From positions 19,898,723 to 19,962,722 of the forward strand of contig NC_063260.1 of NCBI RefSeq assembly GCF_019578655.1: DNA of 64,000 nt, read 5' to 3'. The notes under the pieces were generated by a model that was not told where the DNA came from, ran no database searches, and worked only from the letters and a program-made list of their open reading frames with translations. The position numbers and the translations under genes are program-made. This document shows, piece after piece, positions 37,510 through 55,014 of the stretch; position 1 is the first letter of the stretch; each line of letters starts with the position of its first letter. The stretch is from Ricinus communis (lineage: Eukaryota > Streptophyta > Magnoliopsida > Malpighiales > Euphorbiaceae).

Positions 37510-40060
37510 TTTATTAAAGCCATTATCATTGGATGGTTTTTATATAGAGACTAATATATATTATTATACAGATTGTTGATAATTATTTAAAATTTATATT
37601 AAAGTTATCCATTAAAATTTTTAGACTTTCACTTATGAAATAAAATTACTAAAAATATTTATTTTATAAATAACTATTATTTTAAAATTTTAATTATATA
37701 AACATAACAAACTGCTAGAAAATAATATATATATATAGTGAGAAGGATAGTGATTATGAGATTATGTCTGTCTCGGAACTGTTCCGTGAATATAGGGAAT
37801 AGCTGATAAGATAAGGCTCGCATTTTTAGGAACTCTTTTTGTGTTCTTGTAATTTATTTTTAGATTATTGTATTTAAGTAATTGATCTGAAAAAAGAAAA
37901 AAGAAAAAGAAATAGTTATACATCCCTGTCGTCTTCGCCTGACTCTCTGCCGTTTCATTCCCTCTTATCTGTAATTCTGTATACATTGTTTATGGTATTT
38001 CAGCATTTCAATTATTTATTAAATTATGCTCTTTCTTATTAGATAATGTTTTATTATTTTACGATTATATTGAAATTTTAAAAATTAAATAGGAGCTTGA
38101 GTTGTAGACATAAAATATAATTTCCTTATTTACATATAATATATAAAACAAAATTCTAAAAGTACAACTTTAGAAAATTAGAGATTTGTCCTCACTCGAA
38201 AGCAAATTTCTTTATTTAGTATAAAGAATCCAACGATGAAATCATTTTGATAAACCTCAGATTTTCAAAATTTTTACTTTAAACTAATAAATGACGAAAT
38301 AGTATGACAAAACAAAAAAGTCATACGTAGACAACCATTCTAACCATTACAAAAATTTATCCTATTTCAACATAAATAATATTAATAGATTTTTAATAAC
38401 AAAAACCCAGTTTTATCTTCTCTCATTTTATTATTCATTATGGTATACTAATCACTTTTATTAAATAAATATTAATATCTTTAAAGAATTGTATAGGCTA
38501 TTTGTAATAATAATAAATTCTCTTTATATAAGAACAACGATATGTTATTAAAAAGAAATAATCATCTGTTTATTAAACTTTTCAGTATAAAAATATTAAA
38601 TATAACATTCAAACAATCAAATTTATTAAAAGATACTATTAATCCTTATACGTGATTTATATAACATTATAATATATTATTATACCAAAACATTAGAATA
38701 TATTAATTAATCATCATTAATGAAAAATTCAAATTTCTTCTAAAATAAAAAGTGACTAGAATTGTGATTTACATTGTCTTTTGTCAAAATAAATCTCATA
38801 AATCCATTTCATTATGAGTTTAAAATTTGTATGTTTAATTACAATAAAAAATTATTTTAATGATATATAATTAAATTATAAAATCATATATAATTATACT
38901 AAATTTTAATAAAATAGATAAAATTTATAATTATATTTTACATAATAAATTAATATAATTCATAGAAAACGAATAATATTCTAGTGCATTATTTTTTCCT
39001 CTTTTATGTCATTTTCTTTCTATAACTTTTTTTGTTATAAGATATTTAAATATAATATTCATTACATTTTAACCAAATAGATAGCACTAGAGTTGATTGT
39101 TAATATGTTACTGGATAGATTGAATGCTAATAAGTTAAGTGTTAACTCATATTTAAAAATAATGGGTAAGGATACAACCAAGTTAAATTAGATGAAAAAT
39201 ATATTAAATTTAAGGCTGTCCTGTTTGGAAACTCAAAGTTAGAATATATAAATTATTAATAAAATCAAATAAAGCATCAGATAGAATTCACTAAAATAGA
39301 AAAATAGAAGAAACCTAGAATTTATTGGATCTGGATCTGGTATGGTGGAATTCAAACAACACCTGTCAACATAAATCATCTCCTAAACTTGATTAATATT
39401 GAATTAATTTTTTAATAATATTTTAAAATCTTCAAACTTGTAATAGGCTTTTGAAGGATGTGAAGAGATGAACGCAATTGAATAATTAAGATGAGCAAAC
39501 CAATAGAAAACTTCTTAGAGAACATTTTATTTTTATTTTTATTTCTTTCAGAGAGAAACAATTAAATATGATTCATTGTCAATCATCCTACTTCTTTTTT
39601 ATTTTTCGTTTTATATTTTACTTAATATTGTATATAAAAATAATGATTCATTAGAAAAAATATAATTTAAGAATATCTCGCATAGAATATAATAATATTA
39701 ATTTTATTTACATTGAAAATATAACTAATTTTTTCTATAATTAAAAATTTATTTATTTTATTGGAGAAATAAATTAGCATATTCTTTATTAAAATCACAT
39801 TATTAATTAAGTAAAATATTAATATAAGACATAAATATTTTAAATTAGGAAATTTATTTTTAAATAATAAAAATCAAATTTGAATAAATTTTTTAATACG
39901 GTTGGAAGTATTAACGAAAAAAGAAAAAAGAAAAAGGGTCATTTCTGACCACCATTTCAGTTGACGACTTCAAAAATCTTCTGTCGCTTTTGAATATATA
40001 AAAAACTTAACTTTCTCTTTCTCTCCATAAACAAAAAAGAAATGAAAATCTTCTATTTCT
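37510..40060. other. AT-rich intergenic DNA upstream of MPK17
   Basis: No coding signature found. 37730-37990 is a less AT-rich island with no recognisable content. 39960-40090 is the probable promoter of the kinase gene, with a CT-rich tract at 40010-40025 and a TATATAT stretch near 40066. Confidence 0.4.
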
Positions 40061-40225
40061 AAATATTATATATATGTGTTCTTCATCTCTCAGACCCACA
40101 CATCTTCAATTCAATTGCTTCTTCAGGCAGCTTGGTCTTATTGTTAACAAATACACAATAAGGTAAATGCCCATCTCCAGTTCTCCATCTTTCTTGATAA
40201 TTTGTTTTGATGTTTTCATTTTGTA

Positions 40226-40381
40226 AATTTTAATGGGTTGTTTTGGGTTTAATAATTAAGCAATGCTTGAAGAAGAACTCTTTACTTTCGTCGATTTATT
40301 ATTTATTGTTTTCTTTGCAAAGTTTGAAGCTTTAATATGTAAATCTAATGGGTCGTTAATTTGGGTTTTCATTATTAGACA

Positions 40382-40405
<24 letters not shown>
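40226..40405 (+). repeat. Tandem duplication of the MPK17 acceptor and start-codon region
   Basis: The stretch TAATGGGTTG ... AAGCAATGCTTGAAGAAGAACTCTTTAC (copy 1, ATG at 40263) resembles TAATGGGTCG ... AGACAATGCTTGAGAAAGAATTCTTTAC (copy 2, ATG at 40382). The copies are 119 bases apart, which is not a multiple of three. Each copy has an AG acceptor just before its ATG. Copy 1 opens a 60-codon frame that ends at 40445, past the real start. Confidence 0.7.
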
Positions 40406-44485
<4,080 letters not shown>

Positions 44486-45629
44486 TTTATGTTAGGAGGT
44501 TATTTTTCTTTGCTTGCAAACATTAAGGTCCCCTGTAGGGAGGGGTTAGAAAATACATTTATTCAGCTAACAAACTGCTGGAACTTAGGATAGGTTAGCC
44601 CTCTTCTATTTCTCTTTGTATGCTATTGCCATTAAGACATTTCTATTGCTTGCTTTAGTTAATGGTGCATAAATGTGAAGTGCAAGTTCAGAAAATGTCC
44701 CTAACATTTCTATTGCTCAGCTGGTGTTACAAAATATAATCATTGGTTTGTGATTTCTTGTTATAGTAACAATTACCGTTCCCGATTCTCATGCCAAGCT
44801 GTGTTTGATATCAATTAATACCTGAAAGTTGGATGTGCAATCCATTTATCTTGGCGCATCACTAACAATATTTGTATTCTTAGAACAAGGATGATTGAGA
44901 CTTTTCTTTTGTGAAGTCTGGATGTGGGGATGTATTATGTTTAGTCCAGAGTAAATAGTGGTGGATGACAAACAGGCGCCCACAGCATATAAAAGAAAAG
45001 GAGGGTTAGACAATCACAAAGACCCAAATATTCATTATTCTGGCAAGCATTTGCAGAATTAATATTTTACTGAAAATTTGTTAAACCCTTTTCAATGCCT
45101 CTGCTAGGACAGAAATGATTTATTTCCACAATAGACATTGTTTATTGGCGCTATGCATAGAGACTGAAAAGAAAATGCACTTCCCATCTTTCGGGATTTT
45201 ACGGTGATGTTCTTTCCAGCCCGCACAAAAATAATTCGTCAAATATGTATCACACTGCTTTCATTCTGTGATCATAGAGAATCTAGTCCAAATGTTCCCC
45301 AAGTGCACTTTCTACTCTGCAACACTAATATAACTCTTTTGAGGTCATATTTATGAATTAAGTGACTGTGAAAGTGGGTACTTTCACACTAGCAAATAGC
45401 ATCTAATTCAAAAAAGAACAAGGCATTTAGCCGTTCAATGGTCAATATGAAGGTGTACAGGGAACTTAAAACGTTTGCTATGACACACTAATTGCTGGAG
45501 GCATTCCTTGCATCTCAGAGAATGAGACTTCGGGTGTTCTTTCATCATCTGATGACATCAAGACTGCTGTGAGTTTTTAGCTTTATAATTTTGTCCACCA
45601 TTCATTTGGTAGCTGATTCGCATTCCATT
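44486..45629. other. Convergent intergenic region: 3' flanks of MPK17 and the minus-strand gene
   Basis: The two genes face each other. Probable 3' UTRs occupy both sides; 44490-44600 is the likely MPK17 UTR. No separate gene is seen. Confidence 0.5.
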
Positions 45630-47010
45630 TTAGCCACTTCCATCCAGTTGTCCATGAGAAAGAAGGTGCGCCATATATTGCTGCAAGACACATAAACATA
45701 ATTCAAAACTTAAAAAAGTGAAGAAGCAAAATAAGTTTCTGTGCCCGCTGATGCTATTGACAGGCTGAATTTCCCACCCCATATTAGGTAAAATCCAATT
45801 GCATACTAGGAAGCAAACACCAGAAGCATTCGCAAATACATGAAAATAGACACATTTGTCCATTAGCATCAGTTCAATTGATAACAGTTTGCAAAATCCT
45901 CTTACTAGAATTGGGCCATAACTACTATCAACGAAGGATCTCCATTAGCACTTTATGTATATTGCATGAGCATAAATCAGACAAGTATGAAGAGGAAGGC
46001 ACAACCCCGTGAGAGATAGAGTACCTGGAACGAGGATCGAAGATACTAGGAGGTACTGGATAGACAATAATTGATGGAACAAAATGAAAAATAGGACCTA
46101 AAAGAAAGCAAATTGATTCCTAGTATTTCGTTTTCATTTTTTATAAGATTTCCCAACCACTCCAGTGACCATGAACAACGTTTTCTTCGCATGTCCCCAT
46201 TCCTATACCTTCTACAGATTACCCATCACTTTATATTAACAAAGTCATGTCATTAAACCAGGCATCCATGACAATCGATTTGCACAAACAACATGCATGT
46301 ATAAAAATGTAATAAAGAAATTAAACTTCCAATTATGCAAAAACAGAAGTCGTTTCATTATTAGTATTACAAAACTTACTGCATGATAGGCATAAGGTGA
46401 TTTCCCTTGGCGTTCGAAGTGCTTAGACATGATGCAGTACTCAATTGGACCCCACTCCTCTGATTCAAAGCAATTGCCGAGTGCAGATTTATATAACTAC
46501 CAAAGAAATTCAGCAAACTCTCAACAAAATCACACTACAATTCATAGAATATCAAACAGACCAAATATACACTTATTGAAACCAAAAAAAAAGAAAAAAA
46601 GAATATCAGCAATAAGCGCATACCTTAGCTGTGTCTGTTAAAAGTTCAGTTCCAGCTGGGTAAGACGCATAAAATTGATCAGCCCTAGAATACCCAGCTC
46701 TAGTTCTGTGACAGTAAAAAATAAATAAATAAATAAACACACCCACACAGATTAGCATTTCTACAAAAGTATCCCAGAAAAAACTAAAAGGACCAAGCGT
46801 TTGAATATAAAGGTGGAGAGCCATTTGTGCATTATATGATTAAATGAGGTGGTAGCAGACTCACGTATTGCTTGTATAAGCATAGCTGACAAGAACAGTG
46901 AAGCAGTAGAACCCAGTGTAAGACACAATTCTACGGAACTTTTGAATCTTCAAAATTTCTTTAAATCCATCTAAGAGCATCATGATTGGAGATAGTTCAA
47001 GGCTTGACAC
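45630..47010 (-). CDS. Small conserved plant protein with one membrane segment, function not recognised
   Basis: Four exons on the minus strand: 47010-46865, 46705-46624, 46496-46380, 45680-45630, with GT-AG borders and continuous frame, ending HLLSHGQLDGSG and a TAA. Counted from the first exon seen, 131 residues. The first internal Met pair (46983 and 46980, MMLLDGFKEILKIQKF) would give about 122. The reading frame is open back to the acceptor at 47011, so an upstream coding exon is possible, but I could not find one. A single hydrophobic segment (VSYTGFYCFTVLVSYAY) is near the N-terminus, followed by a polar, Tyr- and Gly-containing tail (TRAGYSRADQFYASYPAG ... EEWGPIEY). The exon phasing and the composition argue for a real gene. 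I do not recognise the family and assign no function. Confidence 0.65.
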
Positions 47011-49216
47011 CTGAAAATTTAAGCGTAATGAAAGAGGGATCACTGAGACAATTAATCGAACAGCCTGCGTTCAGAAAGATATATGGTCCTTTTGTTTTTG
47101 TTTTTGTTTTTACCAAATATATGGTCCTTTTAAAATGGTGCTTTTTAGCAATCTTATAGGACATTTTCTTCTTTAAAGAAATTTCACCGGGACCTGTATT
47201 TTGAATAAGAAATACTATTTCATTAGAAAAAAAAATATTGAAAGTATTACTTAAAAGGTAATCAAATGATATTATTCTTAGTTCACGTTATTTTTATTTT
47301 AATTTTAACTTTATATTTTTTATATTTTTTTTAAAATTTTATCAAAAGTAATATATCATAAATGTTATTATAAATATTTTTTTATAAAAAAATACAATAG
47401 TATCAAAAAAATATTATTTTAATTTTTATTATTATAAAATTAATAAAATGAGGTACATTTATTATTTTTATTTTATATTTTATATTTATTATTTATAAAT
47501 TAAATAATATTTATATATTTTTATAGCAATTAGTGTATTTTAATAATATAAAAATATAAATTTTAAAAATATTATAATATATAAAAATATATATGAAACG
47601 CAATTTAAAATATACTAAAATATAATTAAAAATAAAATCAAAATATTATTTAGTTATTTTATTATATTAAAAATATTAATAAAAGAAAAGTATAATAGTA
47701 CAGTTCAAAAAATTAATTTTTTTTATAGGAGAATTATAAAAATAAAAAGAATATTGACCATACAAATAAAATTCTCCCCACTTGTCTGTACCTCTGTAAA
47801 AATATATTGTTTTGGATCAAAAGGAATGAAAAGTTGGCATCAATAAGGACAAGAGGCCCAAAAGTACATTAACACAAAGTAAGGAAAGTGGACAAAGATT
47901 CCAACTAAAAGGATCAAAGATCCAAATAACTACGGGTTGTTTACATAAATTCCCTTTCCTAGTAAGTGAATAACGTTTTTACCTTAAAAAAAAAAACTTA
48001 TAAAATTCTCAATTAAGCTGTTTTTATTTTTTTACAAAAATACGTTCTTAGTTTTTAAATTTCAATTCACATATTTTTCTCATTACTAATATTTCCATTT
48101 CAAATGCTTTTGTTAGTGGCACATATATTGTCTTAGAAAAAGCCTTTTTTTGATATTTTTTCATACTTTTTTACTCATTTATTTTTAAATTTAAAAAGTT
48201 ACTTTTTTTCATACTTTTTTAAACTTATATTATTAGTGTAATTATATTTTTTTAATTAACTAAAATTTTTAGTTAACTAAAAGATACCTTGATATCTTAA
48301 AGCGTTAAAATTGTCGTAGTAATATGTTTTTACTGCTATTTGCTTTGGAGTGTTTTCTATAACTTATTTATTAAATTAAAATTTTAAAATAAATACCATT
48401 TCAAATAAAAATATTATATTTGAAGCAATTGTAATACATATTTTTGGGTTTGATAGTCTGTGAAGTAACTAATCATTTCCTTTTTATTTATAAATTTTAT
48501 TATTTATTACATTTCAATTTATGAATTATTTTACATCTATTAGAAATTGTTTTGAGATTTTCATATTTTTCTAAAAATAAAATATCTTGAAGTAATAAAT
48601 ATTTTAAAATAAAAAATTAATATAAAGTATATTTTTTATTACTTTTCTTTTTGACAATCTTTTTTAGTTAACTATATAATTAACTATATTATTTTATAAT
48701 TTCTCTACCATCATTGTTTTACTTTTTTATCTAATAGCATAAAAATCTAAACAAATCACTTTTAAGCTGCAGTCATGACTTCGATTTTTTTTATCTTTAG
48801 TTATTTTTCGCATCAATAAAATAAATATAAAACAACCATAATCAAGCATAAAATACAGTAAATCTAAATACTAGAAAATAATTTTTCAAGGAAAAAACTA
48901 ATTTCTAGTATTTTGGATCTTCTTCAATATGTAAATAATAGTTCAAGGAATTTAAAACTATTTAAAAAAAAACTAATTTCTAATATTCTAAATTGTTTTC
49001 AACATGTAAATAACAGTTCAAGAAAGAAAAAAAGAACACTTCTTCATATATATGAAATTTAACCAAACATTGACCCAACAACAATTAAACATCAACGAAA
49101 TTATTTAATTACATAAATACTTAAAACAAATAAAAACACGTAAAATTTGACATAAAAATTCATAATGGAACTGTAAATATTGTCCAAAAATTAGAAAACT
49201 CTCTCTCTCTCTCTCT

Positions 49217-49248
<32 letters not shown>

Positions 49249-52200
49249 CCAAAATAATTTCTTACAAAAGTTTTAGAAAAGCTAAACTTTTTATAAAACA
49301 AATAAAATCTATCAAATTTTAAGAAAATCAAAATAGTTAATTTCTTTATATAATAAAAAGATCTGAAATGAAAAAAAAAAAAAAATGTTGAGACTCACCA
49401 AAAAAATATAACAGTTCAAGAAAATGAATTGAAAACAATTATCCATAGATATGAAACTCAACCAAATATAACCCAAACATCAATGAAACACCAACCAAAC
49501 ATCAACTAAATTATTAAAGTAACTAGTTAATTTAACACAAAAGGCACTTAATTTGATTTTTCTCATGTTTTTCCAACATATTTTTTGGATAAAATTCTCT
49601 TTTATTTTTCTCTATAAAAGAGATGTTGATAAAATTTTCAATGCAACTTATTGTTGTTTTTTCAATTTCGTTATGTATATGAATTAAAGAAAAAAGAAAT
49701 ATATTATTTAAGGTTGTTTTTGTAAAGATATATATATTGAATATGGTTGAGTTCTTTTCGTTTATTGTAGTTATATGAATTTTTATTTTATTTTATTTTT
49801 TATTGGTACTTTATTAATTTAATATTTTCGAAACATTAAATAGTTCAAGATATATATAGACGTGCTAACTAGTTTTTTATTAATTATATTTAAGTTATTA
49901 TGTTTCTTTGAAATTATTTTATTTTAAGATAATATTTTATTATTATTTGTACTTTAATTTACGCAACTATCATATTACGAAAAAAGCTGCAACACTTGCA
50001 CAACTACTAAGAAAAATCTTACCAGTCTAAATATACTACAAGATTATACAAAAATTTCACCAAATGACTAAATAAAAATAATAGATCTTGAATGAAACAT
50101 TAACTGTTTAAAGTTGCAATGAATATATATAAAAAATTAACCAATTACAAGAAAAGTATTAAATAAACAAGAAATAAAAAACCAACGAATAAAATTAAAT
50201 TAAAAAATAATAAATTTTAAAATAAGTAAATAATATTTTAATTTGAAATAATTTTTCTTTTATGAAATGATTCAATGTGGAATAATTTAGTAATGGAATT
50301 ATTTTCAATTACATAACTATTCATATATAATGATTAAATAATAAAAAATTTATTAGTCTTTGTAAGTCTTTATGAAACTTAATTTTAATTAAAACCAAGT
50401 TAATCTTAAATATTTTTAAATCATTACTTACTAGGTTATAATATCCAAAATTTCTTAGAATTTTTTTTTTATTATTATTACTATTAATGAGTCTATACTA
50501 GTGTTAATTAGTTTTGATTATAATTAAGTTATTTAAAAAAAAGAAAGAAAATGAATAAAATATCAAAAACAAATTTACTAAAGCATTAATTTCTATTTAG
50601 GAACCTAAAAGGATTTTTTTCTGTTATAGCAAATTCCTACCCAGCACCTTTATCTACCTCTCTCTCCCGCACACATCAGCGCTACCACTACCATTCACCA
50701 CGATTCCTACCACCGCTGTCACAGAATAATAGATCTATCTCTCTCTAATTTGTATATGAACTAATTGGTTTTATAATCACGAGTTGCAGAAGAAACGACA
50801 TGCGACAAGAGACATGTTTTTACACAGTCTCTTCATCCATTGTGTACTGGAGGCCCATGTCAAAAGGAACGGAAAAGAATCATACACTTGTCTTACCTCT
50901 AAAATCAAAGATAATAAATTAAGAAGCTGGATTGAAACTGCATCAAAACAAGCGGCCCTAATAGAAAATCGCTAGAAATCTCGTTAGATTCTCTCATCGA
51001 CTCAAGTTTCACAAAGCAACTCTGCTCTCCTCATTGTTATCATAGTTGTCCAACCTCATTGATTTTTATTTTAAAATTTATTGGTAAATTGGTTAACATT
51101 TAGTAGTTGAAATGTATAACACCCGTAATGATTCTTGGGATCTTTATCCTTGTAAATTAAGGAATAAACAAGAACCAAGCAACAAAGAACAAGAAAAAAA
51201 TGTAAAAAAGTAATCATCAAGCGTAAAAATGTAATACAATTTAAACGGAAGTATTTTACAATTATTTAAAAAAAGCGCATGCAGTGTAATTTTCTCAATA
51301 AGTACAACCCTCACAAAATTTGAGGAAATGACTGAAAACACTAAATTAGCCATACAACTCTTAAATAGATTGGCATTGAAAATATAAATTTTTTTAAAAT
51401 ATTGTCTTTTAAATTTTGTTTAAAAATTACGGTGTTTATTTTTTAAAATTTCTTTAATTATTTTTTTAATTATTCAATTAAAAAGTAATAAAAAACGTAA
51501 CTTATAAAATAAACCACCTTATTTTAATATTTTAATATAATAAAAACAATTAATACAGTAAATTTAATTTAAAAAATAGAATTTTATTATTTTCCAAATT
51601 ATAACGTCCTTGATCTATATTTCCCAATTCTAGAAACCTCTACCATCTTCGGCATGCCGGCCACCACCGGAGGCCTGAGAGATGCAGCCATTAAAAAGAT
51701 CAGAAGCTTGAGAAGCCCACACTTTAAGGAGATACACCGTTGGATCTTAAAAATAATCCACCAAAGAGCATAATCGTTACTTGATAAGCACAAATAAAGG
51801 AAGATGAAGATTCCTAGCAATTCTTAACTATAGGAACCAACATCTCCTGTTAGAGGCGATGAAAATAAAAATAAAGAAGATCAAGCCTAAATTGCTGTTG
51901 CTCTGGCGAAACGATGTTAGGCCTACATTCATTTTATCGCGTCAGATCCACCACCACAGCCAGCTTCCATCTCTCTTTCTCATCAACAACCGTCGACAAG
52001 AGAACCGGATCTAGCTGGACTCAACGATGTGCCACCATAAAACTGGATGAAACATGACAATAAAACTGAACTAAACAAATAAAGAAAAGCACCACTAAAA
52101 ACACAAATAAAACAAGCCCACACACAGACAATGCAAAACTAAAAGCCATCGGGAACCGCCCCTGAACAAATAGTTTAATTTATAAAATTCAAGTTTAATA

Positions 52201-53067
52201 TTGTAAATAAATTTTACTAATGTATAACTACTCTTAGCATTTTCTATACCCCTTTTTTAAAAGAAAAAAAAAATATATAATGTATGAATGAGTTAAAAAG
52301 GAAGACTTTCCAAGAAATGACTTGAAAAAAATAAAAATATAAAGTACCCCCAATGGTTGAAAGGGACAAATTATTAGGTTAATTGTAGTACTAAATATTC
52401 CAATATGCTCCGTATATTACAACTATTATTAGTTGTTATTAATTTCATACTAAATGATTGATAGTAACTCTTCCATCTCAAAAGAATAATTTTTCATTTT
52501 TGATTCATTCTAAATTATGGTTTCTTTTTCTTTTAATTATCAATTTGAGAAGTAATTGCTTAAAATATCTTCATTAATTAATACAAAATTATCAAAAAAT
52601 GTAATTAATTTTATATTTATAGTTTTTATAAAAATTAATAAAGATATTTCAAAAAAATAGTTAAAAAAATTAATTACAAATTTATATTTTTTTAATTTAT
52701 GTATAAATTAAATGAACTATTCTTTTAGGGTACAGAGGAATATAAGACTACAGATTATATACATTTTTTAGATTTTAATTTAATTTCATTAAAATAATTA
52801 AATAAATAAAGTTAGAGCTTTTTATAAAGCTTTGATTATTATTTTTACTTATTTTTGCAAGGATTTATTTTAGCATCGAGGACTCGGCTATAGTAAATTA
52901 AATTAAGAGCCAATGTGATATCTCTTATTTTTATATATTTCTTTATTTATTTTTATTTTATTTTCTCATTTACTACTTTTCGGAAAAGTAATTTTTAAAA
53001 CAAGCCGAGTGTATAGCAATTATTAGAATGAGTTGCCAATATTTCTTTCTTAAAAACAAAAGGAAAA
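47011..53067. other. AT-rich intergenic DNA
   Basis: No intact gene is seen. (CT)n at 49200-49216 and (AT)n at 49221-49247 form a compound microsatellite. 50630-51060 and 51600-52165 are clearly less AT-rich islands with no confident assignment. 52960-53067 is the probable promoter of the carboxypeptidase gene. Confidence 0.45.
51600..52165 (-). repeat. GC-richer island, possibly a LINE 3' remnant
   Basis: On the minus strand the sequence begins GGGGCGGTTCCCGATGGC and continues with GGGCTTGTTTTATTTGTG, the kind of T-rich prose I associate with the 3' UTRs of plant L1-type LINEs; frames are short and broken. No poly-A tail or target-site duplication could be fixed. It might equally be a decayed gene. 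Confidence 0.25.
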
Positions 53068-54423
53068 ATGAATTATCAAGCTCGCGACTCTTTCAAAATG
53101 GTGAAATCAACGACAGCATTGACTCGCTGCTTCTTGCATCTCCTTGCCCTCTGTTTTCTCCGACAATCTTTAGCCTCCACATTTCCTAAAGAAGCTCTTC
53201 CCACCAAATCAGGCTACCTCCCCATCAACCCCAAAACCAATTCCGCCATTTTCTACACTTTCTATGAAGCCCAAAACACCTCTTTACCTATCTCTCAAAC
53301 TCCACTTCTTATCTGGCTTCAAGGTGGACCTGGCTGTTCCTCCATGATTGGCAATTTTCTTGAACTGGGTCCATATCGCGTTGTCGATTCTCAGAGCCTT
53401 GAGCGCAATTTGGGTTCTTGGAACCGTATTTTTGGCCTTGTTTTTCTTGATAATCCTATTGGGGTTGGGTTTAGTGTTGCTGCTAATACTAAAGAGATAC
53501 CCAGAGATCAACTTATTATTGCTAAGCATCTTTTTGCTGCGATCACTGGATTCATTCACTTGGATCCAGAGTTTAAAAATCGACCACTTTATCTCACAGG
53601 GGAGAGTTATGCAGGAAAGTATGTTCCTGCTATTGGGTATCATATCTTGAAGAAGAATATGAGGCTGCAAGTCTCGAAACAAGTCAATCTTAAAGGCGTC
53701 GCGATAGGTAATGGGTTAACAGATCCAGTGACCCAAGTAAAAACGCATGCTGTAAATGCATATTATTCTGGTTTGATTAATAAGAGGCAAAAGAGTGAAT
53801 TAAAGGAAGCCCAATTGAAGGCAGTTGAGTTTGTTAAAATGAGAAATTGGAGTGAGGCAACAAATGCAAGAAATAGAGTCTTGGATTTGCTGCAAAATAT
53901 GACAGGATTGGCCACTTTGTATGATTTCACAAGGAAAGTGCCTTACAAAACAAGGTTAGTCACAAAACTGTTGCAATCAGTGGAGGTGAAGGCGGCATTG
54001 GGTGCAAATGAATCGATAACTTTCGATGAATGCAGTGATGTAGTAGGGGATGCATTGCATGAAGATGTAATGAAGAGTGTTAAGTACATGGTGGAATTGT
54101 TAGTGAAGAAAAGCAAGGTGCTGTTGTATCAAGGGTTTTCTGATTTGAGAGATGGTGTAGTTTCTACTGAAGCTTGGGTCAAGACAATGAAATGGGAAGA
54201 GATAGGGAGGTTTTTGATGGCTGAGAGAAAAGTTTGGAAAGTGAACGAAGAGCTTGCTGGATATGTGCAGAGGTGGGGGAGTTTAAGTCATGTTGTGGTG
54301 TTAGGGGCAGGACATCTTGTGCCAACTGACCAACCATTACATTCTCAGGCTATGATAGAGGACTGGGTTTTGGATAAAGGGGCTTTTGCTTACAAGGAAA
54401 ATGTAAGTTCTGCATCAGAATAA
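53068..54423 (+). CDS. SCPL50: Serine carboxypeptidase-like protein, SCPL50 type (peptidase family S10)
   Basis: An intronless gene of 451 residues. S10 enzymes remove C-terminal residues or act as acyltransferases; they enter the secretory pathway. The first Met (53068) is followed in frame by Met11 (53098), which is the more usual start since the hydrophobic signal-like stretch CFLHLLALCFLRQSLAS begins right after it. Active-site features: oxyanion motif GGPGCSS (86-92), nucleophile Ser180 in GESYAGKY, Asp359 in YQGFSDLRDG, and His416 in GAGHLVPTDQP. The family commonly has a Gln where this protein has Phe-Ser before the Asp (usually GQFD), a small change. Closest to Arabidopsis SCPL50 (At1g15000), also intronless as I recall. 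Potential N-glycosylation sites: NTS (70), NWS (260), NMT (277), NES (314), NVS (445). Confidence 0.9.
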   Translation: MNYQARDSFKMVKSTTALTRCFLHLLALCFLRQSLASTFPKEALPTKSGYLPINPKTNSAIFYTFYEAQNTSLPISQTPLLIWLQGGPGCSSMIGNFLELGPYRVVDSQSLERNLGSWNRIFGLVFLDNPIGVGFSVAANTKEIPRDQLIIAKHLFAAITGFIHLDPEFKNRPLYLTGESYAGKYVPAIGYHILKKNMRLQVSKQVNLKGVAIGNGLTDPVTQVKTHAVNAYYSGLINKRQKSELKEAQLKAVEFVKMRNWSEATNARNRVLDLLQNMTGLATLYDFTRKVPYKTRLVTKLLQSVEVKAALGANESITFDECSDVVGDALHEDVMKSVKYMVELLVKKSKVLLYQGFSDLRDGVVSTEAWVKTMKWEEIGRFLMAERKVWKVNEELAGYVQRWGSLSHVVVLGAGHLVPTDQPLHSQAMIEDWVLDKGAFAYKENVSSASE

Positions 54424-55014
54424 CTTGGAGCTCATTATATGAGTAAAATAAATTCCGAGGCATCTGCCAACAACCATTATTGTACTCGAAGTTAGTCATA
54501 AAATTTAATTTCGCAGTCTGCAACGCATTTTCCATGACCTAGTCTTTATTTAGTCTCCAACTAGTTAAATTAAAGTCCCTTTTAACTTGAATATTTTGGA
54601 TTCAACAACAAAACTTGGTAAGCTTTCCAGTGCTCTCTTTATCTGATTTATTAATAATAAATTACAAGAATCCCATGCTCCTACATTTCTCATAAGAACA
54701 TTTGCAAAGTTTGATCAACAATCAGATTCGATAGAAATTCAGAAAAAGCAGCAAACACTTTTCAATTCTATTTTTTTTTTTAAAAAAAAGACAAACATGA
54801 TTTCAAATTAAATTATGCAAACTTAATGAACAAAAGTTTTTAGATTAAGAAGAAAAATGAAAATTAAAGCCTCAGATTAGCATTTTGGCACATTCCTCAT
54901 CGCAACAAACAACCCATGTACTGGAACATGGTGCGCAAATTTATAGTTGTTGTCACTCATGCCTCAATGTTCTCCTCATCAGCGAAAATGACATGAAAAG
55001 GAAAGTATTAAATT
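54424..55014. other. 3' flank of the carboxypeptidase gene
   Basis: AATAAA-like signal at about 54446-54452. No further gene is seen. Confidence 0.45.

Noticed and set aside
53284..53682. Antisense 132-codon frame inside SCPL50
   Set aside because: Shadow of the strongly biased coding strand; no similarity to a known protein.
54865..54990. Possible box C/D snoRNA on the minus strand (TGATGAG ... CTGAGG)
   Set aside because: Boxes are present but spacing is about 130 bases and I see no convincing terminal stem or guide.
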